A DNA stretch of 64,000 bases. Source: RHLJ01 sp965242845 (GTDB lineage Bacteria; Bacteroidota; Rhodothermia; Balneolales; Balneolaceae). Where the stretch lies: positions 744,001-808,000 of the forward strand of contig CBDETC010000002.1 of assembly GCA_965242845.1 (NCBI GenBank), read 5' to 3'. Below, piece after piece: positions 8,711 to 17,386 of this stretch (position 1 is the stretch's first letter; each line of letters begins with the position of its first letter). The notes beneath the pieces were generated by a model, which was given only the letters and a program-made list of their open reading frames with translations, was not told the origin of the DNA and made no database searches. Made by a program: the position numbers and the translations under genes.

Positions 8711-10798
8711 TTAATCAAGATCTTCTTTCAGTGTTTTTATATCGTTTGGATAACCCAGAATAGATAACACATCCCCAGATTCTAACTTCGTCTTCCCTTT
8801 TGGAATAACTATTTCCCCATCCCTTTCAATAATAGCTATGAGGCATTCGCCTGGTAAAGCCACGTCCATAATCTCTTTTCCAATCCATTCTTCCGACTTT
8901 GTATGCTCCTGAAGACGGATATGAATAAAACGCTCATCAGTTAATAAGACATTTTTAAGCTCCTTTTCGTCCTCAGCTTGCTTCCATCGTTCTAGAAATT
9001 CTTCCGCTTCAATTAGTTCTGCCAGATGGCCAATAATTCTCATGTGTAAAAGAGGACGATCGGCAGGTGTTACTAAGAAAATCATGGCATGAGCCTTATG
9101 CTCTTCCTTTCCAATATTTAGTACCATTCCTTCTTTTGATTGTATAGCAATCATTTCTGGAATCTTTACCTCTTCTACCTGAACATATTTGAAGAATACA
9201 CCTTCTCGAAGCTGAGTAAAATTCTGCTCAAAATTAGAGAGGCTATCTTTTAATACCGTTCGCTCCACACTTACTTTGCGATCAAGATTTATGGTAGCCT
9301 TCATCAATAACCGCTCAAAATTCGTTTGTTGGTCGGTAGCTCTTATAATCGTCGATCTGGCTATTACCTCTTCATAAGTCAGCGCTGTATTGAGGTTTTT
9401 CTCATTGATGATGGTCATCAGCTCATGTTCCAATGCTTCATACCTTAACTGACCTAGCCGGGCATGTATATGATAAATAGCCCCCTGACGTTTTACTTTG
9501 CCGTGCGAATAATAGAAATACCAGCCAATACAGATTATGATCAGTGTACCTGTTAGTCCTACTGCCAATAATCCCATCTCTGCAACCAACCACAACGAAA
9601 TAATCATACCGGCAATTTGTACCCATGGATAGAAAGGCGATTTATATCCAGGTTTATATGCTTCTATTTTACTTTCCCTCATCACAATTACCGACAAATT
9701 AATCAGGAAGAAGAGTAACAATTGAAACGCACTGGCAAGTTTAGCTACGGCCTCCACATCAAACAGAATGAGAACTAACAGCATAACTCCAGTGGTTACC
9801 AATACTGAGATATGAGGTGTTTTAAACTTTCCAATTCTACCAAACTTTGAGCTTATAAGGTTATCCCTGCTCATAGCAAGAGGATACCTTGAGGCAGACA
9901 TAATCCCTGCATTACCGGTAGAAGCGAACGCAGCTATAGCGGCAATTACTACAAGTAGAAGTCCCGAATTACCTGGCAAGAAATCCAAAATCACTCGACC
10001 AGCATCCGCAACCGGGGTAAGGCTTGAGAATAATTCATCAGCAGGTAACACATTCACCATGATATAAACCCCTACCACATAAACGATACTTGCTGTCAAT
10101 AGAGAAAGTATCATCCCTAAAGGAATCACCTTGTCCGGGTTTTTTACTTCTTCAGCAATACTGGTTGCTTTGGTTAACCCAGCATAAGAAACGAATACCA
10201 AGCCGATGGTAGAGATAAAGCCGTTTACTCCGTTCGTAAAGAAGTCTTGCTGACGTAATTCCGGTAAAGGGTTCTGGGCTATGTACATGTAATTCAATCC
10301 CTGAATTACAAAAAAGGCCATAATTACTACTAAAGAAGCTACAAGGATGCGTTGAAGTAATGCGGTTTCCTTAGCTCCAAAAATGTTCAGCAATCCAAAG
10401 GCCACTGTTAATACTAATGCCAGTGGAAGGATTGGAAGATCAACAAACAAAGTGAGATACGCTCCCATCCCGATTAACGCAAACGAGCTTTTAAATACAA
10501 GAGCTATCCAGGAACCCAATCCCCCAATAGTCCCGATTAACGGGCCCAAACTCCGATCAAGAAAATAATAAGTACCGCCAGCTTTGGGCATCGCTGTAGA
10601 AAGCTCGGCCACGCTAAACATAGAAGGTAGTATCAAAAAAGCAGCTGCAAGGTAAGCCAGATATACTGCACTACCGGTTTCCATGGCAGCAATACCAGGT
10701 AAAAGGAAGAAACCCGAGCTAAACATAGCCCCGGTGCTTACTGCGTAGAGATCAAAAAGCGTAAGCTTTTTAGATAGTTTTTTTTTCGATTCGGCCAT
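8711..10798 (-). CDS. APC-family transporter with EIIA-like and RCK_C-like cytoplasmic regions, Tyr-substituted copy
   Basis: A 695-residue paralogue of the downstream gene, collinear over the whole length. It has the APC core (GAMFSSGFFLLPG, MPKAGGTYYFLDRSLG), an EIIA-like region beginning TYEEVIARSTII near residue 474 and a C-terminal RCK_C-like domain ending GDVLSILGYPNDIKTL. The EIIA-like phospho-acceptor segment reads REGVFFKYVQVEE, with Tyr538 where the other copy has His537, so this copy cannot carry a histidine phosphate there. The family role is secondary transport of amino acids or related solutes; the exact substrate cannot be told. The duplication followed by divergence in the regulatory part suggests the two copies respond to different signals. 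It is divergent from lysA across 206 bases. Confidence 0.84.
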   Translation of the reverse strand: MAESKKKLSKKLTLFDLYAVSTGAMFSSGFFLLPGIAAMETGSAVYLAYLAAAFLILPSMFSVAELSTAMPKAGGTYYFLDRSLGPLIGTIGGLGSWIALVFKSSFALIGMGAYLTLFVDLPILPLALVLTVAFGLLNIFGAKETALLQRILVASLVVIMAFFVIQGLNYMYIAQNPLPELRQQDFFTNGVNGFISTIGLVFVSYAGLTKATSIAEEVKNPDKVIPLGMILSLLTASIVYVVGVYIMVNVLPADELFSSLTPVADAGRVILDFLPGNSGLLLVVIAAIAAFASTGNAGIMSASRYPLAMSRDNLISSKFGRIGKFKTPHISVLVTTGVMLLVLILFDVEAVAKLASAFQLLLFFLINLSVIVMRESKIEAYKPGYKSPFYPWVQIAGMIISLWLVAEMGLLAVGLTGTLIIICIGWYFYYSHGKVKRQGAIYHIHARLGQLRYEALEHELMTIINEKNLNTALTYEEVIARSTIIRATDQQTNFERLLMKATINLDRKVSVERTVLKDSLSNFEQNFTQLREGVFFKYVQVEEVKIPEMIAIQSKEGMVLNIGKEEHKAHAMIFLVTPADRPLLHMRIIGHLAELIEAEEFLERWKQAEDEKELKNVLLTDERFIHIRLQEHTKSEEWIGKEIMDVALPGECLIAIIERDGEIVIPKGKTKLESGDVLSILGYPNDIKTLKEDLD

Positions 10799-11004
10799 CT
10801 CGATATAAAAGAAACGTTTGTTTTGCTAAAAAGGCTTAGCTCTTTTGTAAAGAAATCAACTTTACATCGTTCTTAGTTCCATAAAAAAGAAGGTAATAGC
10901 TAAAAACAGTAAAAAATATACACTCTTTCCCTTATGGATTGCTAAATTTGTGCCCTATTTAACTCACTCAAACTGCCGAAGAAAACGGCTTAGCCGAATA
11001 CAAA

Positions 11005-12162
11005 ATGTTTCCAAACGAAATTGTAGACTCTTTTAGAGGGCTAAAAACCCCATTCTATTACTACGACCTGGATGTACTAAACGCCACCTTAGCAGAAGTA
11101 AAGAAATACGGCGTCGACCGTGGCTACCATATCCATTATGCCCTGAAAGCAAATCATCAGGTTAAAGTGCTTGAATACATAAAAGCAGCAGGACTAGGGG
11201 CAGATTGTGTGAGTGGCGGAGAAATCGATCGAGCATTAGAAGCTGGATTTACTCCTTCTGAAATTGCCTTTGCTGGTGTGGGAAAAAGTGATGATGAAAT
11301 CCTTCTGGCGTTAGAGCATGATATCTTCTGCTTCAACTGCGAATCTCCACAAGAAATTGAGGTGATTAATGCTCTGGCTGGAAAATTAGAAACTAAGGCT
11401 CGAATTGCACTTCGCCTCAATCCCAATGTAAATGCGGATACACATCACTACATAACCACAGGGTTAAATGAAAACAAATTCGGGATTAATGAAGAAGATT
11501 TAGATGAGGTATTAAACCGATTACCTCAACTTAAGAACCTGGAGCTCATTGGCATTCATTTCCATATTGGTTCTCAAATTGAAAACCTTGGTCCTTTTGA
11601 AGAGCTATGCGCCAAAGCCAATAAGCTAAACCAATACATTGAGGAAAAGGGATTTAAGCTCACCGTTATTAATGTTGGCGGAGGATTTGGAATCAATTAC
11701 TCTCATCCTAATGAATATGCCACTCCTGATTTTAAAGGCTTTTTTGATTTGTTCGAGAAGCATATCCAACTTAAAGATCATCAGAACTTACACTTTGAAC
11801 TCGGCCGATCCATCATTGGGCAGTCCGGAAGCCTGATTACAAAGGTATTATTCACTAAAGAAGGAAGAACCAAAAACTTTGCAGTGGTTGATGCTGGTAT
11901 GACGGAACTCATTCGCCCGGCTTTATACCAGGCTAAGCATAGAATTGATGTTCTCACTAATACCAACTCGCCAAAAAAATATGATGTGGTTGGGCCTATC
12001 TGTGAAAGCTCCGATACATTCCGAAAGGATATTGAAATCCCAGAAGTACAGCGCGGAGATATTATCGCAATCAGAAGTTGTGGTGCTTATGGCGAGGTAA
12101 TGAAAAGCCAGTACAACCTTCGTCCTCAAATTGCTTCCGTATTCTCTGAGGATTTGGGTTAA
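11005..12162 (+). CDS. lysA: Diaminopimelate decarboxylase
   Basis: A 385-residue fold-type III PLP enzyme that converts meso-diaminopimelate to L-lysine, the last step of the pathway. The PLP lysine is Lys48 in HYALKAN. The glycine-rich phosphate-binding strand is VINVGGGFGINY; ELGRSIIGQSG and the C-terminal substrate motifs CESSDTF and CGAYGEVMKSQYN are all present. The start gives the usual short N-terminus before TPFYYYDLD. It is followed, after a 224-base spacer that carries a palindromic repeat, by an aspartokinase gene, so both ends of lysine synthesis sit together. No lysine riboswitch structure was recognised upstream of either gene. Confidence 0.95.
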   Translation: MFPNEIVDSFRGLKTPFYYYDLDVLNATLAEVKKYGVDRGYHIHYALKANHQVKVLEYIKAAGLGADCVSGGEIDRALEAGFTPSEIAFAGVGKSDDEILLALEHDIFCFNCESPQEIEVINALAGKLETKARIALRLNPNVNADTHHYITTGLNENKFGINEEDLDEVLNRLPQLKNLELIGIHFHIGSQIENLGPFEELCAKANKLNQYIEEKGFKLTVINVGGGFGINYSHPNEYATPDFKGFFDLFEKHIQLKDHQNLHFELGRSIIGQSGSLITKVLFTKEGRTKNFAVVDAGMTELIRPALYQAKHRIDVLTNTNSPKKYDVVGPICESSDTFRKDIEIPEVQRGDIIAIRSCGAYGEVMKSQYNLRPQIASVFSEDLG

Positions 12163-12177
12163 GCCCGATGGGTTTTA

Positions 12178-12293
12178 ACCCACCCCCTCAATCCCCTCCA
12201 AGGAGGGGAAGCTCGTTGTTATAGGTTTTATTTTGAGTAAAGAATTCCCCTCCCTGCTTGCCGCAGGCAGGTTGGAAAGGAACAGGGGTGGGT
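12178..12293. repeat. Intergenic palindromic repeat, ACCCACCCC-bounded, copy 1
   Basis: The element lies between lysA and the aspartokinase gene. It begins ACCCACCCC (12178) and ends with the inverted form GGGGTGGGT (12285-12293). Inside are CCAAGGAGGGGAAGCTCGTT and, further on, TTCCCCTCC. A second small palindrome (CCTGCttgccGCAGG) appears to be inserted into the right half. The same design recurs at 43318-43412, and its right half recurs at 29277-29308. It has no reading frame of its own and is probably a non-autonomous mobile repeat. Confidence 0.75.
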
Positions 12294-12386
12294 AAGAAGT
12301 CATACTCTTTTAAAGGAACTTTTATCTGGGCCACAAATAAGCAAAACAAATTGAATCGTCTTATTTTCTTCCCTTAATTTTTTTGA

Positions 12387-13748
12387 ATGAACATACACGT
12401 ACTCAAGTTTGGCGGCACCTCAATGAATGATCATCACACCTGGAAACAGGTACTGGAGATCATTCGGCGATATGAATACCCGGTAGTTATTGTATCTGCA
12501 ACAGCAAGAACTACGCGGCAGCTTATCGAAGCTGCACAACTAGCAGCAAATGGCGACCTCGAGAAAGCATTAGTTACCGGGGAAGCAATAAAACTGAGGC
12601 ATTTGGGTCTCCTCCATAATTTTCTAAAGGAAAACCCGCATCCAAAGAATCCGCTTATTGAAGAAAGCTGCGAGCACAAGCTTGATCAAAAAATTGGGCT
12701 CCTTTTTAAGCTGTTAACCTATACACATAAAACCGGTGAGCTTACTCCGGCGATGAGAGATTCTATTGCAAGTATCGGGGAGCAAATATCTTCTTTTTTA
12801 CTTGCTCAATGCGGTTTAGCCGTTGACTTACTTACTCAGTTCATTGATGCAAAAAAAATCATCAAAACAGATAATGAATATGGTAGGGCTAACCCAAATA
12901 TCGGGTTAATCAATCAAAAGTCAGGAGCACTCGAAACCGTTTTGAATGGAGGCTTTACACCTATTATTGGTGGCTTTTATGGAGAAGCTACCGATGGCAC
13001 CACCACCACATTAGGTTTTGAAGGTTCCGATTATACCGCCAGTTTAATTGGAGGAGCTTTACATGCACAAGCTATCGAAATTTGGACGGATGTAAGCGGT
13101 ATATACACCAGCGACCCTCGTTTTATTACTGACGCCAAACCCATTGCTGAACTCAGTTATTTTGACGCCACCGAAATGGCTTATTATGGTGCGAAAGTGT
13201 TGCATCCTTCTACCCTTAAACCGGCGCAGGAGAGAAATATCCCTGTTTTCGTGAAGAATATGTTCCAGCCTGATGATGAAGGAACGAGAATTATCAGGGA
13301 TTCAGATCAGAAAAGAGAAGTATTAGCCATGTCTTTTAAAGAGAATATGGTCTTACTCACAGTAAGTGCCTATGAAACCGTAATGGGCTTCTCTTTTCTT
13401 ACCAAAGTATTCCAGGCCTTAGAAAAACTTCGACTTCCTGTAGATGCGGTAAACACCACAGAAGCTTCTGTCACCATTTGCCTTTCTGATTCCACCAACC
13501 TCGAAACCCTTTCGAATGAGCTGGTTGAAGTAGGAACAGTAACAATAGAAAAGCATAAAGGCTTGGTCAGTTTAATTGGTTGTACTATTTCTAAAGTAGA
13601 AGAACTAAACAGCCAGGTATTTGCTGCGATTAATAGTGAAGAAGTGGATATGATCACCTTCACCAAAGAAAAACGAATATTTAGTTTTGTGGTAGCTGAG
13701 GACAGGATGATAGAATCAGCACAAAAAGTGCACTCAGTGTTATTCTAG
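12387..13748 (+). CDS. lysC: Aspartokinase
   Basis: A 453-residue aspartate kinase, which makes aspartyl-4-phosphate, the entry step to lysine, threonine, methionine and diaminopimelate. The N-terminus HVLKFGGTSM carries the catalytic lysine (Lys7). Later come GFYGEATDGTTTTLGFEGSD, the nucleotide-site run IWTDVSGIYTSDPR, and the conserved FDATEMAYYGAKVLHPSTL. Residues from about 320 form two ACT regulatory domains, so feedback control by an end-product amino acid is expected. There is no fused homoserine dehydrogenase. It follows lysA on the same strand, and its stop overlaps the stop of the convergent CNNM gene by four bases (CTAG region). The lysC name reflects context; a thrA/metL-type kinase cannot be excluded. 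Confidence 0.93.
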   Translation: MNIHVLKFGGTSMNDHHTWKQVLEIIRRYEYPVVIVSATARTTRQLIEAAQLAANGDLEKALVTGEAIKLRHLGLLHNFLKENPHPKNPLIEESCEHKLDQKIGLLFKLLTYTHKTGELTPAMRDSIASIGEQISSFLLAQCGLAVDLLTQFIDAKKIIKTDNEYGRANPNIGLINQKSGALETVLNGGFTPIIGGFYGEATDGTTTTLGFEGSDYTASLIGGALHAQAIEIWTDVSGIYTSDPRFITDAKPIAELSYFDATEMAYYGAKVLHPSTLKPAQERNIPVFVKNMFQPDDEGTRIIRDSDQKREVLAMSFKENMVLLTVSAYETVMGFSFLTKVFQALEKLRLPVDAVNTTEASVTICLSDSTNLETLSNELVEVGTVTIEKHKGLVSLIGCTISKVEELNSQVFAAINSEEVDMITFTKEKRIFSFVVAEDRMIESAQKVHSVLF

Positions 13749-14827
13749 TCCCCGCTTTTTTCTACATCCTCGATAGGTGGATCGGGCATGACAATCCCTA
13801 ATCGTTTTGCGCGATTTCTCCATTTCTCTCTTGCCAGTTTCTGCATATCCTCAATGGCATCAATTTCATCTACTATTTCGATGCCCAGCAATGTTTCTAC
13901 CACATCTTCCATGGTAACTACTCCCGCTAATCCTCCATATTCGTCTACAACAATCGCGATGTGTTCTTTGTTTTCAAGAAGGCGTTCGAGGAGCATTTTT
14001 ACCGTTGTTCGCTCAGGCACAATGAGGACATCCCGCTTTATCTCTTTGAGCTTTTTGGATTCATCACCATTCGCCGAATTTGAATACAGATCAATCTTCA
14101 GGATATAGCCTGTAATATCTTCCTCCGTTTCCCCAAAAACAGGGATGCGTGAAACCTGTATTTCTTTCCCCTCAGCCAGAACTTCTTCAATAGTTGTATC
14201 CTGTTGATACTTCACCACTACAATTCGTGGAGTCATAATATCCTCCACTCTTAAAGAGCTGAACCGGATCAGGTTTTTGAAAATATTCGATTCTCCTTCT
14301 TCGAAAATACCTTCCTGAACACCCTGGTCGGCCATAGCAGAAAATTCTTCTCTACTAAGAGAAGGTTCTTTCTCTCCTCTGCTCAATAATACTGTTATTC
14401 CTTTCGAGAGCTTAACAAAGGGATAGGTAAACCATATTAGAACTCGAATAACTCTAGCTGCAAAAAGCGCCATCGATTTCCAGTAAATCGCTCCCAGAGT
14501 TTTCGGGATTATTTCTGAGAATACAAGAATTACCAGAGTAAGTACTGCTGAAGTAATACTCACATAAGCATTACCAAACACTACTTGTGCCTGTGCGCCT
14601 ACTCCTGCAGCTCCAACGGTATGTGCAATGGTATTTAGTGTAAGAATCGCAGAAAGAGGTCGGTCAATATCTTCCTTTTGAGATCGAAGTAATGCCCCCT
14701 TTTTTGGCTCTTCCTGCTCTTTTAAGGCAATAAAAGATGGAGTCACTGACAGAATCACTGCTTCCAGGATCGAACAGAGAAAAGAAACAGCGATAGCCAG
14801 TACTAAATAAAAGATGAGTAATCCCAT
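13745..14827 (-). CDS. CNNM/HlyC-type membrane protein with CBS pair
   Basis: A 360-residue protein with an N-terminal DUF21/CNNM transmembrane domain (about residues 1-165; four hydrophobic segments, including LIFYLVLAIAVSFLCSILEA and LNTIAHTVGAAGVGAQAQVV). This is followed by a CBS-pair (about 185-325), visible in VEDIMTPRIVVVKYQ and VDEYGGLAGVVTMEDVVETL. Family members transport or regulate Mg2+ (CorC/CNNM). The C-terminal CorC_HlyC domain of longer members is absent: the chain ends some 35 residues after the second CBS motif with a short basic tail. Its 3' end overlaps the aspartokinase stop; its 5' end is divergent from the ABC-F gene with 106 bases between. Confidence 0.86.
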   Translation of the reverse strand: MGLLIFYLVLAIAVSFLCSILEAVILSVTPSFIALKEQEEPKKGALLRSQKEDIDRPLSAILTLNTIAHTVGAAGVGAQAQVVFGNAYVSITSAVLTLVILVFSEIIPKTLGAIYWKSMALFAARVIRVLIWFTYPFVKLSKGITVLLSRGEKEPSLSREEFSAMADQGVQEGIFEEGESNIFKNLIRFSSLRVEDIMTPRIVVVKYQQDTTIEEVLAEGKEIQVSRIPVFGETEEDITGYILKIDLYSNSANGDESKKLKEIKRDVLIVPERTTVKMLLERLLENKEHIAIVVDEYGGLAGVVTMEDVVETLLGIEIVDEIDAIEDMQKLAREKWRNRAKRLGIVMPDPPIEDVEKSGD

Positions 14828-14933
14828 ATCCCTAAAACTAGCACTAAAATTGATATCTATTTATAAAATTTTTGCTCAGTATCTTTTTCTCTTGGTTCGA
14901 TTTTATAGGTATTTTCTGCGCTTACTTTTTTGA

Positions 14934-16934
14934 ATGCTACAGCTAACTAACATAACTCTTTCACTTGGCGACCGTGATCTGCTCGATGGGATAAGTACGA
15001 TTGTAAATCCCGGAGAACGGATTGGATTGGTTGGACCTAATGGCGCTGGCAAGTCTACGCTCCTGAAAGTGATTATGAGCCTCCAGGAAGTAGATAAAGG
15101 CCAGGTTTCGATGGCTGGAGAAGAAAGCCTGGGTTACCTGCCCCAGGATGGAGTTGAGCCCGACTTTTCCCTTACCATTATTGAAGAAGTAGAAACTGCC
15201 TTCAAGGAACTGTTTGACCTTGAAATGAAGGTGAAATCGGTTCAGCAAAAGCTTTCATCTACCGATTCTCAATCTCCGGAATATGAAAAACTGATGGAGC
15301 GTTATGGCTCCTTGCAAACTCAACTTGAAACTTCAGGGCTCTACAGTCTGCGCTCAAAAATTGAAAAAGTATTAATGGGTCTGGGCTTTTCGGAATCAGA
15401 TTTTGATCGACCTACCACAGAATTTAGTGGTGGATGGCTGATGAGAATTGCCCTGGCTAAACTCCTGCTTCGAAACCCTACCTACCTTCTGCTGGATGAA
15501 CCTACTAACCATCTCGATATTGAATCGCTTCAATGGATGGAGAATTTCCTTAAGACTTATGATGGTGCGGTTATTGTCGTATCTCATGACCGTGCCTTCC
15601 TGGATATGCTCACGAATAGAACGTTGGCTATCCGACAGGGAACCATGAGCGACTATGCCGGAAACTATTCTTTCTACGAGCGAAAGTGGGACGAAGAGCG
15701 TGAGCTATTAATCAATGCACAGAAGAACCAGGAAAAGCAGATCAAGGAGACGGAACGGTTTGTAGAACGGTTCCGGTACAAAGCTACTAAAGCACGTCAG
15801 GTTCAAAGCCGAGTTAAACAGCTTGAGAAAATCGATCGAATCGAAGTGGGAGACGAACTGGCCAGTGTATCTTTCCGCTTCCCCCCTCCCGAGCGAAGTG
15901 GACAGGTAGTGATGAACCTCAATAGTATCACCAAACGATATGGGGATTACACCGTTTTTGAGGGCCTGGATTTTGAGATAGAACGAGGAGATAAAATTGC
16001 GGTGGTTGGCCCAAACGGAGCAGGGAAGTCCACACTTATTCGAATCCTTTCGGGAAATGAGCCCATTCAGGCGGGAGAAAGAAAGGAAGGACATAAAGTT
16101 ACCACCTCCTATTTTGCTCAGCATCAGGCAGATGAACTTGACCTTACCAAAGATCCTCTCGAAATCATGTTAGAAGAAGGAGCCGGGCAAAAGGAAAGTC
16201 ATCTACGTTCCATCCTTGGGAGTTTCCTGTTTATCGGGGACGATGTATTTAAAAAAGTGAAGGTCCTTTCAGGGGGAGAGAAAAGCCGATTGGCTTTAGC
16301 GAAAATGCTGTTATCTCCTGCTAACTTTCTCATTTTTGATGAGCCCACCAATCACCTGGATATGAGCAGTAAAAATATCTTGCAGCAAGCCATCCAGCAG
16401 TATGAGGGAACGTGCATGATTGTTTCTCACGACCGGGCTTTCCTGGATACCATTGTAAATAAAGTATTGGAAGTACAGCCAGGAAGAATCCGGACCTATT
16501 TAGGAAATGTGTCTTATTTCCTGGATAAGAAGAAGGAAGAGGAAGAATCTTTAACTAGTCATCCTGGAGTCTCAGTCGCTTCAGATCCCGGCTTTCGACG
16601 AGATGACCAAATGGTTGGAGATGATAAGGTATCCCGAAAAGAACAACGCCGCCTGGAAGCCGAGCGCCGGAATGAGTTGAACCGACGGGTAAAGCCCATT
16701 AAGAAAAAGCTACAGAAAGTGGAGCAGGAAATTGAGTCCTCCGAACTTCGCAAAGCCGAAATTGAGGAGCTCATGGCTCAAACCGATTTCTATGAGGATA
16801 ATGACAAGGTGAAAGAAGTCACCCTGGAATACGAAGAGCTTAAGAAATCCCTGGTTGAGCTTATGTACAAATGGGAGGAATATTCCATGCGTATTGAAGC
16901 AGTTGAAGAAGAGCTAAAAAGCGAAGCTCCATAA
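14934..16934 (+). CDS. ABC-F family ATPase (ribosome-associated type)
   Basis: A 666-residue soluble protein with two ABC ATPase domains and no membrane segment. Walker A GPNGAGKST appears twice (near residues 34 and 360), the signatures are FSGGWLMR and LSGGEKSR, and both Walker B motifs read LDEPTNHLD or FDEPTNHLD. The inter-domain linker is charged and helical (about 240-300), and the last 90 residues form a basic and acidic coiled coil (RRLEAERRNELNRRVKPIKK and following), as in Uup/YdiF types. ABC-F proteins act on the ribosomal E site rather than in transport. Residues about 542-558 are encoded by a GTCAT...ATGAC element inserted in frame between the second ATPase domain and the coiled coil. 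Confidence 0.93.
   Translation: MLQLTNITLSLGDRDLLDGISTIVNPGERIGLVGPNGAGKSTLLKVIMSLQEVDKGQVSMAGEESLGYLPQDGVEPDFSLTIIEEVETAFKELFDLEMKVKSVQQKLSSTDSQSPEYEKLMERYGSLQTQLETSGLYSLRSKIEKVLMGLGFSESDFDRPTTEFSGGWLMRIALAKLLLRNPTYLLLDEPTNHLDIESLQWMENFLKTYDGAVIVVSHDRAFLDMLTNRTLAIRQGTMSDYAGNYSFYERKWDEERELLINAQKNQEKQIKETERFVERFRYKATKARQVQSRVKQLEKIDRIEVGDELASVSFRFPPPERSGQVVMNLNSITKRYGDYTVFEGLDFEIERGDKIAVVGPNGAGKSTLIRILSGNEPIQAGERKEGHKVTTSYFAQHQADELDLTKDPLEIMLEEGAGQKESHLRSILGSFLFIGDDVFKKVKVLSGGEKSRLALAKMLLSPANFLIFDEPTNHLDMSSKNILQQAIQQYEGTCMIVSHDRAFLDTIVNKVLEVQPGRIRTYLGNVSYFLDKKKEEEESLTSHPGVSVASDPGFRRDDQMVGDDKVSRKEQRRLEAERRNELNRRVKPIKKKLQKVEQEIESSELRKAEIEELMAQTDFYEDNDKVKEVTLEYEELKKSLVELMYKWEEYSMRIEAVEEELKSEAP
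16558..16607. repeat. 50-bp GTCAT...ATGAC element inside the ABC-F coding region
   Basis: The element starts GTCATCCTGGAG and ends CGACGAGATGAC, so the termini are an inverted repeat. The interior includes GATCCCGGCTTTCG, the type of sequence found in dispersed GTCAT-bounded repeats. It is read in frame and yields SHPGVSVASDPGFRRDD, which is unlike the acidic, charged sequence on both sides. Related GTCAT/ATGAC-bounded intergenic elements are at 19074-19198 and 30909-30998. Confidence 0.65.
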
Positions 16935-16956
16935 AATCTCCCTTGCTTTATGAGCT

Positions 16957-17349
16957 TTAATGCGTGTTTTCGAGTTCTCTGATCCTTGAGTTTACCTGCT
17001 TCTGGAGAAAACTGAATACGGAATCCCTGTTCATTTTTACGTCTCTCTCAGAGATTCGAATGACTTTAACCCCCAGCTTTTTGAGTATAAAGTCTCTAAC
17101 TGCATCTTCCTCTTTGTTAATTGGGTGACTGTGTGAGTTTCCAAACAGTTCAATAGCCAATAGAAGCTCATGGCAGTAGAAATCGGCGATGTATTGATGA
17201 ATAGGCACCTGATGATGAAACTGAACCCCGAGTCTCCGCTTTTTGATCTGCTGCCAAAGTATGACCTCCGCTAAGGTAGAATTCTTCCTCAGTGCTTTCG
17301 CATACTCTTTTAAATGCGGGTCATAAGGGATAATTACATTTTTTTCCAT
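16957..17349 (-). CDS. DUF559 domain protein (Vsr-like endonuclease fold)
   Basis: A 130-residue protein matching the DUF559 pattern. An N-terminal helix region has RKNSTLAEVILWQQIKKRRL, followed by GVQFHHQVPIHQYIADFYCH and LLLAIELFGNSHSHP, and the C-terminal strand is LGVKVIRISERDV. The family is related to very-short-patch-repair and PD-(D/E)xK nucleases. Members usually have IDG or LDG in the second conserved strand where this one has ELFGNSH, so one acidic residue appears replaced by Phe. Activity is therefore uncertain. It is convergent with the ABC-F gene, 22 bases apart. It often occurs as a solitary gene in genomes, and no partner methylase is present here. Confidence 0.8.
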   Translation of the reverse strand: MEKNVIIPYDPHLKEYAKALRKNSTLAEVILWQQIKKRRLGVQFHHQVPIHQYIADFYCHELLLAIELFGNSHSHPINKEEDAVRDFILKKLGVKVIRISERDVKMNRDSVFSFLQKQVNSRIRELENTH

Positions 17350-17386
17350 ACCGGTTAGACCGGTGAGAAATGGAGTCCTTACAGAA

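Noticed and set aside
10943..10950. TAAATTTG, a possible FCB-type -7 promoter box upstream of lysA
   Set aside because: It fits TAnnTTTG, but no TTTG element was found at the expected distance upstream, and such AT-rich words are frequent by chance.
12163..12386. Lysine riboswitch before the aspartokinase gene
   Set aside because: The spacer is largely taken up by a palindromic repeat, and none of the conserved lysine-box elements could be recognised.
13370..13666. A minus-strand open frame inside the aspartokinase gene
   Set aside because: It is antisense to ACT domains and has a Ser/Thr-rich translation typical of shadow frames.
14915..14936. Similar TTTTTTGAATG runs just before the start codons of the ABC-F gene and the aspartokinase gene, suggesting leaderless promoters
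   Set aside because: The spacing does not fit TAnnTTTG in either case; T-rich leaders are common here.
15708..16124. A 138-codon minus-strand open frame inside the ABC-F gene
   Set aside because: It is antisense to a strongly conserved ATPase gene, and its translation shows no domain.
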